Assembly: GCA_905221605.1 (NCBI GenBank)
Contig: CAJNDS010000048.1
Location: forward strand, 122,501 to 177,500
Direction of reading: 5' to 3'
Origin: Symbiodinium natans
Lineage: Eukaryota; Sar; Dinophyceae; Suessiales; Symbiodiniaceae
DNA: 55,000 bases
The translations under genes were made by a program, and so were the position numbers. The notes beneath the pieces are model-generated. The model saw only the letters and a program-made list of their open reading frames with translations. It was not told the DNA's origin and did no database searches. Of the stretch, positions 47,333 through 55,000 are shown one piece after another. Within the stretch, counting starts at the first letter, position 1. Each line of letters opens with the position of its first letter.

Positions 47333-49568
47333 CTAACGGAAGACACTTTCCAGACCACTATCGTCAGAGTCTTCACCAATGTCTTCGAATCTGAGGTCGC
47401 TATCCGGCGTCACCTGCCGGCTTTGGAAAGCAGCCAGATGTTCACGAAGGAGCTGGCCAATCTGGGAAAGCAACTTTGCAAAGCTATCGGTTGATCCCAG
47501 TTGATGCAGACATGCAACACACGGGGCACTGCAAGAGTCTTTTGATCGCAGCTAAGCCACCACGAGTCCAAGAGAACCAGTATACTTCTCTGTGCTCTTC
47601 AAAGATGTAGAACCAGTCTGGGCACGCAGTCGCTGGAAGCACAGCCCTCAACCTAAATGAAGCCTAAACCCAATAGATCGCGCACCAACCATGCAGGACA
47701 CCTGTCGGGGGCGCTGAGGGCTCGACGCTGCGTGGATTTCCAGCTGCATCGAAGGTGCGAACATAAGTCTTGATCTTCAGGAAGGATTTGATTTTCTTGA
47801 TCTGTTGCCTGCCAGAAGCCCCGGCAGTCCAGCCAAGCCAGAACATGTATGTGGTGCAAGCATGTCCTTCGTCGCTTTGATAGCCGCTGCGGGATATTCC
47901 TGATCCACTTTGCTGTTCCCCACAAAGTAACCTGGGAAGGATTTCTAGCGGGCTGCTCGAGCAGAAGGGTTCGACTATTTGCATGCACGGGCAAGGATCG
48001 ATGGGGATTCCCCGGGAACACTTCAGGGTCGACAGTTTTGGTTGGCTTTATATGGGTTCACTACGTACAACGGTTGGCAATCTAATTGCTGCCGCATGCT
48101 AACAAGCAACCAGTTTCTCCGTGTTGGCTCCCAGGCCACCCAGGTAGATGTTCACCCCAATAGCACCGTGTCTCCGCAATGTCGCCTTGAGCAAAGCAAT
48201 CGTTTAGGGTTTAGGGTTTAAGGGTGTCGGGGCTTAGGGTTTAGGGTTCAGGGTTTAGGTATCCCTACTCAGACGATCAAACCTGGAAACCTTCTTCTGT
48301 TTTATGGAACCATCCCTGCAATCCTGCACCCTGTCCATAGCAAGCTGAAAAATACGTAAGGGGTGATCTATAGGAACCAACAGTGAGTTTCATCATGTCG
48401 CCCAAAGACACGCACGCAGCGGTACTGAAAGAGTAGCGAAGAAGGTGGGTTCTCGATGATGTAGTCGATGCCCTTCTGAAAGCAAAGCTCCATCAAATAG
48501 ACCAGTCTGCGAACCAACCGGTTCGCAGCGGCCACGGCCGGCAATGATGTATCCCCTGCCAGATGAGTATTAATTTTCCAGTAGTAGAAAACATTCGAAT
48601 TTAACATTGCTTTGGCTGCGAGCATGCCCCTAAACCCTAAACCCTAAACCCTAAACCCTAAACCCTAAACCCTAAACCCTAAACCCTAAACCCTAAACCC
48701 TAAACCATCTCAGGAACGACTACATGCTAGCGCTGCCTTCCACTCGCAGCTGCCGGCGCCGAGTCGACGACCTTGCCCTGGGCAGCGTTTAGGGTTTAGG
48801 GTTTATAGGGTTTATAGAGATTATAGGGTTTATAGGGTTTATACGGTTTATAGGGTTTATAGGGTTTATAGGGTTTATAGGGTTTATAGGGTTTATAGGG
48901 TTTATAGGGTTTATAGGGTTTAGGCTTTAGGGTTTAGGCTTTAGGGTTTAGGGTTTATAAGGTTTTGGGTTTAGGGTTATTCCTGCAGCTTGGAAACAAA
49001 AACACCCATGTCGAACACGGGGCTCCAAACCATATACATCCATGTTGAACAGTGGACCTCACCTCATATAGATCGATCGAGCTATAGCGCGGGAGTATGC
49101 GTTACAGAGGATGCGTGCACTGAATGCATATGGCCAAGATTCCACATTGGCAAAGACAAGAAAGCCAAATGTAGTGAGGACATTCACCTTCCGTGAATAG
49201 ATCACCTTGCATGCTTTGTTGGATATTTGTTAGAACTCGCTAGAAGGAGATCTCATCAATGCAAGACACGTCCAGGCAGCGAGCCCTCAGGCCGTGATAA
49301 GCAGCGCCAGAGCACAGCATAGCCTCTCCTGCGCATGGGATTGTGGGTTGGTTTCACAGCGAATATTAAAAAAAAAAACTTGTAAGCCGATCGGTCCTGA
49401 GAACAGCTCGGCAAAGTGGATCTGCCAATCTGGTTGCACTTCCCCCATGCCTGTAGCAGACGATCTTGGGTTCGGGCCACGTGTACTTACGCTGTAGTAG
49501 AACATCGGTGCTAGTAAGGTGCCCTGCAGCAGAACAGCCAGCACGAGGGCAAGCTGCGAAAACTTCAT
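47333..49568 (-). CDS. Multi-exon gene with ELFSG and ENPPSS motifs
   Basis: Exons: 49568-49493 (MKFSQLALVLAVLLQGTLLA, hydrophobic, signal or anchor-like), 49450-49388 (DWQIHFAELFSGPIG), 49329-~49270 (LCSGAAYHGLRARCLDV), an unresolved part, 48555-48410 (KGIDYIIENPPSSLLFQY), 47931-47876 (WGTAKWIRNIPQRLS), 47808-47702 (KTYVRTFDAAGNPRS), 47632-47578 (ACPDWFYIFEEHREV) and 47528-47333 (LHQLGSTDSFAKLLSQIGQL, stop TAG 47333-47335). The last four join in frame. The order ELFSG, hydrophobic/Asp strand, ENPPSS, then GTAKW is shared, from memory, with a very abundant dinoflagellate hypothetical family. ELFSG and NPP resemble AdoMet-methyltransferase motif I and motif IV, but catalytic function is not shown. 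Two introns need GC donors (TACA|GCGTAA, ATCG|GCTTAC). Confidence 0.7.
48629..48706. repeat. CCCTAAA array inside an intron
   Basis: Ten perfect CCCTAAA units immediately upstream of the ENPPSS exon. Confidence 0.9.
48788..48978. repeat. GGGTTTATA 9-base telomere-variant array
   Basis: About a dozen GGGTTTATA units (one ACGGTTTATA, one GAGATTATA) between TTTAGGG units, in the unresolved part of the ELFSG/ENPPSS gene. Confidence 0.9.
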
Positions 49569-50089
49569 GGCGCGGGCAAGCAAATCTAGTACGCCCCGGC
49601 TTGCAAACTCTTACAAACCCGAAACCCTAGTGGCCAAACAAAAACCTGCAGCCCATAAAAGGACAAACCCTTTAAATCGTAAACCCAATACCCTCTAGCC
49701 CGGGGCCTAAACCTTGAAGCCCTATAAACCCGAAACCCTTAAGTGTGAGATAATTTAGATATATCTGTAGCCTGCAACGTACTGTCATCCCAGGTTAACG
49801 CGTGGACCCACAGCTGCGGGCAACGCATCCACGGTCGATGCGATGACAAGGACTGCCTGGAATGAGAAGGGTTTTAGGGTATAGAGTTTTTAAGGCCACG
49901 CGCAGGTCCATTTTCAACGCGGTTGGTTTCGATCCCCAGCATGAGTCAGGCGCATGCAGTTCACACGCCTGGAGAAATAATTACGAGTAGATCGGTCCTG
50001 CCTGCGAGCCCTGCAGTTGTTGATTTTTTTGAGCTTGTTATAAGCTATAGTCCATACAAGGCTTCCCGCAAGAGGCACATCAAATGTAC

Positions 50090-52721
50090 CTACGGCGCTT
50101 CATCTCCGTAGTCGTGAAGTTCTCCAAAACCTTTGCTCTCTCGGCGCTGCATTTCCACCTCATGCATTAAATTTGCTTGCATATGTTGGTACATATAGAG
50201 CGCGCTGCAGACATGCATGGCCATCGCATGCATGCTGCGACTGAGTATGACACTGCCACTCCTTCGTGGCCTGCAGCAAGTCCTTAGGAAGCCTCAATGT
50301 GTGCATCAGGTCTTGCATACACATTGCATGCATGCTCGGGTCTGAAATTACAATGCCAGCAACAATGTGCATGCAAGCAGCGTAGCGAAAAATTTCTTGC
50401 GCTCCACGTTGTAAATTGTATCTGGTCGTTTTTTGTTCTTGCCACCTCCTGCCTTCTCATTCTGCGTTGTCGACTGGTGCTTTTTGGCCGAGGCTTTACT
50501 GGCTTTTGCTTTCGGCTTTGCTTTTGCTTTTGCTTTGGCTTTGGGCTCCTTCTTTTTAGCCAACGTAGTCGCCTTCCTGGCTGCGACCAACAGCCGCTGT
50601 GCATGCGGGTTCACTGGTTGCTGCTGCGACTCGGTGAGGTTGCTCTTGTAATGCCAGGAGCCAAGCTTTTGTTCATCGACATCAAACGGGGCCTCTGGAG
50701 TTTGTAAACCCCGGCGCACACACTCTAACTCACACTGCAGACCATATTTATAAGGCTTAAACGATCAGTCAAGTGGCAGGACGTGCTTGCGAACGCTCCT
50801 TGTGGTTCGTGGCGCTGGCGGCCTCGCAATTCAAGGGATATCCTAAACCTGACTATAACCCCAAAATTCCCTCAACCTATAATATAGCTAGAGCTGGTAT
50901 AACCTGGGTTGAGGGCTTTGTCAAACCCTATACTTCCCTAAGCCCGAATTAGGGGTCACAACAAAATCTGACCCTCTTTCATTCCCTAAACCCTACACAT
51001 GGCTGACTATAACCCTGGTTGAGGCTTTAAAGCCCTATAGGCGTACAAGAAGGTCTGACAAAAACCCTGGCTGAGGGTTTAGGGCTTGAGCTTAAGGGTT
51101 GACAGAGTATAATTGGTGGCCTTGTGTTGAGGGGAAGCGACCCTACAGCATGACAAAACCCTACTAACACAACAACCCCCTGCTTGAGGCATAGAATACG
51201 GAAAATCCTCAAACTGCAGTGTTTAGGTTTAGGATTTGGGACCATGTAGAATTCAAGTCTAAGCCCTTTCTGAGGCCTAAAGAACCGCTTCATGCTTGTA
51301 GGCAAAGACCCTGCCTGCATGGTTGCTGTGCCACCGTCCTCACCCCACGAGCCATCCCACGTCTCATCCCATGCGCCATTTTGGCCAGCACCAGCACCCC
51401 ATTCGTTCCCGTAGCCATCATCGTTCCTAGGTCGTATACAGAAGTCATAAGGACAGTGGCACAGGAAGCGCCTGTTGTGACACAACTGCAGTTCCGAGGA
51501 CCGAGGAGCGAAAATAATGCACCGACCGTCAAACCAAGATGCCCCGTGACTTCCATCGGATCAGTGGTAATAGCGTCCTGCATGGCAGGGTTAAAATTTT
51601 ACACGCGCTTGTCGAAACTTGCACTTGCGGGCTCCTGATAGTTGGCAGAGCGGTGTGCGTCTGCATCCCGGGCAGGCTGATGCACCTTGGATCGTCAGAG
51701 GTTTTGGGGCTTCTATATATCAGAATGTCGCGCACCGAAATTTGCTAGAATGCCATGCATGCAGATCTGCAATTTGGGCACCCCAGCGGCGCTTGCTTCG
51801 CGGGGCAACTAAGTTGTCCAGATATAGCAAGTACAAAGTCGATCTGCCATAAGCTACAACGCAACTCAAGTGTTTACACCGAATTCGGCCTAGCAACAAG
51901 AAAGTAGGAACCCTCTGGCCACTCTATATCGTCGGGATCTGGAAACGATGAGGAAGAATCATCTGTCCAGCCATTGGTCCGCGAAGCGAGATCTAGCCTG
52001 GGATCACACGGCTGCTCCGGATCCTCTTCAGCTTCGTCATCCTCCCACTCTTGATCCGCAGCATCGTTCTCTGCGACCTTGGGCCACTCTTCACACGGAG
52101 CCTCTTCGGGCCACTCTTCACACGGAGCCTCTTCGGCCCACTCTTCACACGGAGCATCTTCGGCCCACTCTTCACACGGAGCCTCGTCGGCCCACTCTTC
52201 ACACGGAGCATTCGCCTCCCATTCTTCATCCGCAGCATCGTTCTCTGCGAGATCTTCGGCCCACTCTTCGCACGGAGCATCCCGATCACATTCTTCACCC
52301 GCAGCATCGTCCTCTGCGAGCGCTGCTGGCGTGTCGAAGTCTTCATGCTGCATGCCATCCCATGGGCACGCAGCGTCATTCACGCCCCACTCTGCAGCAG
52401 CATCCTTCTCCAGCTGCTCATTCCATTGAACATCTTCAGCTACAGCAGTATTCTTCTCGAACGTAGCCGGGCCGTCATCCTCCAACTCTTCGTTCGCATC
52501 CTCATCCCACGCTGGATCGATATCCTCGGACTCTTCGTTCGAACCATGCCACGCTGGAGCATCCTTATTCTCCGCAAAGTTAGCCGGGGAATTCTGCAAA
52601 GTCCAATCACTCCAAGACCTCGCAACCATCCTGCGCAGCCCACTGTCGGCCCAAGCATCTCCTGTCGGCTTCACAAGCGAGCAGCCGCCCGGACCAGCCT
52701 CAACTTGGGTGCAGCTGGCAT
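50090..52721 (-). CDS. Acidic EEW-repeat, lysine-rich multi-exon gene
   Basis: Exons: 52721-~51880 (acceptor TTCGACAG, CTQVEAGPGGCSLV, a long acidic Ala/Glu/Trp region with EEAPCEEWA repeats, ends near DDIEWPEGS), 51426-51315 (DDGYGNEWGAGAGQNGAWDE, again Trp/Asp-rich), 50694-~50370 (APFDVDEQKLGSWHYKSN then alternating Lys-Ala), 50341-50254 (LPKDLLQATKEW) and 50204-50090 (ALYMYQHMQANL, ends ELHDYGDEAP, TAG 50090-50092). The last two join in frame (CA|GTGTCA, CTGCAG|C). Exons near 51.6-51.8 kb are possible but unresolved. The first exon is not found; a candidate is at ~53236-53179 (ASRPSTWTGADSGYEEAG). Acidic and basic low-complexity halves, no known domain. A role as a nuclear or scaffold protein is guesswork. 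Confidence 0.55.
52060..52225 (-). repeat. 27-bp coding tandem repeat
   Basis: About six copies of a unit encoding EEAPCEEWA/P, with substitutions at the third Glu/Asp and the last residue. A second, looser 'AENDAADEEW' unit appears three times around it. Confidence 0.9.
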
Positions 52722-52849
52722 CTGTCGAAAAAAAATCAATCCCCTCCTACAAAGAGGCAACGGGTCACAATGTTATCGCAGGATCCCTGCAGCCGAGTAT
52801 GTTTCTGAGTGGGCGAGGGGCCGAGCACCACCATCAAAGCCTATCTAAA

Positions 52850-53123
52850 TATATAATCATATATATATATATATATATGTATAAGTATATTAATCTCTAA
52901 ATATAAATAGATAAATATATAAATATAAGCACACATATATATATATATATGTTTATGTATCAATATATACATATATAAATATAGATATAACTCTAAACAT
53001 ATATAAACATATAAATACAAATATAAATGTAAATAATGCAAATATAAATGTAAATATACATTAAATACAAATATAAATGTAAATATAAAGATAAATATAA
53101 ATATAAATATAAATATAAAATAA

Positions 53124-53158
<35 letters not shown>
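52850..53158. repeat. AT-rich microsatellite block
   Basis: (TA)n tracts with AAATATAAATGTA repeats, about 310 bp, in the 5' part or upstream region of the acidic gene. No coding potential. Confidence 0.92.
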
Positions 53159-53159
<1 letters not shown>

Positions 53160-53435
53160 AGTAGATGTAGACCGAAACCGCACCGGCCTCCTCATAGCCG
53201 CTGTCCGCACCAGTCCATGTGCTCGGGCGCGATGCCTGCAGCCGGGAAAACGCAATTTGACGATTACAATAATGGCTTCCTAATTGGATGGAGAGAGATC
53301 TACCCTGGTGGGTGCTTAAGCTATACAGACGTACAGTGTGTTGGCGAACTTAAACCTTCCAACACAGATCCGAGCCTCAGATATGGTGGTCGTAGGGTGG
53401 TGCGCTTCGTCTGGCTCCTGGCTATAATTTAGGAT

Positions 53436-53524
53436 GGCGTGTCGTTTAGGGGTTTGGGGTTTAGGGCTTAGGGTTTAGGGTTTAGGGTTTAGGGTATAGG
53501 GTTTAGGGTTTAGGGTTTAGGGTT
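53436..53524. repeat. TTTAGGG array between genes
   Basis: About ten units just downstream of the stop at 53592 of the next - strand gene, i.e. in the intergenic space. Confidence 0.9.
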
Positions 53525-53591
53525 CTCGAGTTCGGGTTGGGATCCACTAAACCCTATGAACCCTAAACTTAATGGGCACGCAACTGGTTGC

Positions 53592-55000
53592 CTATAGTTC
53601 CCCTCGATCCTCAATCTGCTCGATCAACTCTTGGATCATCAATTGTTTCTCCTAGCGGACACCAATGCAGGCACTCCGAAACTACACTGCCTTAACACGC
53701 TATAGGTCCTCCTCATTTTTCCAGGTCGGGTGAGCTGCATCGTCTGCATCTTGCCATTCCCCATCCTCGGGCAGTACAGCATGCCATTAAGACATCGGCC
53801 AACGTCGAAAATATCGAGCCACAAATCACGTACGTTTATTTCAGAGACCTGCGTGACACCCCGTCCTCGTTCTGGTACCATTCAAGATCGTCACCGTTCC
53901 TTAGTGTTCGCGCGTGCGCACGCATGCGAGCACACGCGTTTTACTTCGAACCGCGTGCCGTGTAGTGCAATCCCAGCCGCTCGACCTCATCGACTGCATC
54001 GGCTGTGGAGGGTGCCTGCGCCGCCCGCGATTATATATGTATCCACTGCACCCACCCCCGTCGTCAGCGAGTTGCGAAAAATTGCAAACGACAGTCCTCC
54101 CGCACCGAAGTCACCGAAGCCGCAGACCCATGCCTTGCGGGTTTAGGGCTTATAGGGTTTAGGTTTATAGGCTTTGGGGCTTATATAGGGTTTAGGGTTT
54201 AGGGTCTAGGGTTTATAGGGTTTAGGGTTTAGGGTCTAGGGTTTAGGGTTTATGGTTTAATTAAGCATGTAATAGGGTGCATGTGAATCTTGAAACGTAT
54301 ACTAGAATCTGCGTGCGTCTATACTGACAGGCTGCGCACGGTCCGCCCCATCCTGAATTTCGTCCTGAAGGAGGGTATAGAACTCGAACAACGGCTTATA
54401 GATCCCTACATGAGCTCGACCCCTGTCGCTTCCTGGTACTCCGGCACAGGGAATATCATCATACTTGGTCTCGACTCCTGCACGCATCCCAGTACATATT
54501 GCATGCATGCACCACGCACAATATATTCGCACAGCACCATGTCTCCGCACACACGCACTGCTGTCCTTGACTGAAGGCGTGCCATCCTGAATGAGAGCCG
54601 TGTTCTGGAAGACATATTCTTGAACAACTGCTTTAGGTTTAAGGTCCCTGCAGCAAAAATGTTTGTATGAAAAAAGTAGACCATACGTGTCCATCAGTCT
54701 CCCTCCCCCCCGCCCCTCCTTTTCCTCCTCCTCCTTTCCTTCTCCTTCTCTCCGATCCCCCCATGGAGCCCCCTCCGTTCTCCAGATCTCTCTCACTCTC
54801 ACACTCACACTCTCACGCTCTCTCTCTCTGATCTCTGTCTCTCTGTCTCTCTGTCTCTCTGTCTCTCTGTCTCTCTGTCTCTCTGTCTCTCTGTCTCTCT
54901 GTCTCTCTGTCTCTCTGTCTCTCTGTCTCTCTGTCTCTCTCTCTCTCTCTCTGTCTCCCCCTCTCTCTGACGTCCAGGGCAAGATTCCAGCGAAGATGCC
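53592..55000 (-). CDS. 3' part of a multi-exon gene, unknown product
   Basis: Exons read from the right edge: 55000-~54973 (HLRWNLALD, donor GTCAGA), 54630-~54551 (VVQEYVFQNTALIQDGTPSV), 54477-54329 (YDDIPCAGVPGSD, LFEFYTLLQDEIQDGADRA; donor GTCAGT), 54133-54056 (AWVCGFGDFGAGGLSFAIF; donor GTGGGT), 53848-53699 (VSEINVRDLWLDIFDVG, RMGNGKMQTMQLT) and 53651-53592 (EKQLMIQELIEQIEDRGEL, stop TAG 53592-53594). The last two exons join in phase 0. No domain or family is recognised. The gene continues beyond the window. A telomere-like array (54140-54262) lies in the intron between 54329 and 54133, and a TCTCTCTG repeat in the first visible intron. Confidence 0.55.
54140..54262. repeat. Telomere-like array inside an intron
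   Basis: TTTAGGG, TCTAGGG and TTATAGGG units between two exons of the partial gene at the right edge. Confidence 0.85.
54778..54962. repeat. (TCTCTCTG)n microsatellite
   Basis: About fourteen perfect 8-base TCTCTCTG units (54840-54945) within a CT-rich block. It lies in an intron of the right-edge gene and generates an Arg/Glu-rich false frame on the - strand. Confidence 0.95.

Noticed and set aside
51948-52848. + strand frames rich in His/Thr/Arg or Ser/Gly opposite the acidic exon
   Set aside because: They are antisense shadows of the 27-bp EEW repeat; the - strand frame has a splice acceptor and continues the gene order.

Overview
The window looks like nuclear DNA of a dinoflagellate. 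The evidence is: (i) dozens of interspersed telomere-like arrays (TTTAGGG/CCCTAAA and variants) in both orientations, many of them inside introns; (ii) genes cut into many exons, often under 100 bp, where the reading frame closes only if GC-AG introns are allowed beside GT-AG ones; (iii) five genes packed head to tail on one strand; (iv) predicted proteins resembling, from memory, hypothetical families that are highly repeated in Symbiodiniaceae and Polarella. No species call is possible, and all family statements are recall, not searches.

Layout. 1-5.5 kb: telomere-like arrays, short inverted-repeat (MITE-like) elements and at most a few small exons. 5.8-15.1 kb: purine/pyrimidine-skewed DNA built from nested segmental duplications with (GA)n tracts. 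15.2-20.7 kb: a satellite block with ~87-bp and ~103-bp hairpin arrays, a 31-bp minisatellite, and TTTTAATAG/CTATTAAAA arrays with a palindromic higher-order pattern. 20.7-36.7 kb: telomere-like arrays, several families of short inverted-repeat elements, and small GC-rich exons mostly on the + strand; the best are a gene end at 24.30-24.75 kb and a mini-exon gene ending at 32,998. 36.8-38.3 kb: more than 1 kb of (CA)n and (CG)(CA) microsatellite. 38.6-55 kb: five multi-exon genes, all on the - strand.

The five - strand genes, in order of transcription: a partial gene running in from the right edge (>55,000 to 53,592); an acidic EEW-repeat plus lysine-rich gene (about 52,721 to 50,090); a gene with ELFSG and ENPPSS motifs (49,568 to 47,333); a gene with an N-terminal 20-residue lysine/glycine/serine repeat and a C-terminal PKKRR motif (47,040 to 42,813); and a gene of a large dinoflagellate repeat family (42,621 to 38,591). 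Exon joins were derived by hand from phase and splice-site consistency. They explain why no long open frame exists over most of these genes. Orientation switches from mainly + (left) to all - (right), so the CA tract lies where two convergent gene arrays end.

No rRNA, tRNA, CRISPR array, bacterial-type operon or recognisable autonomous transposon was seen.
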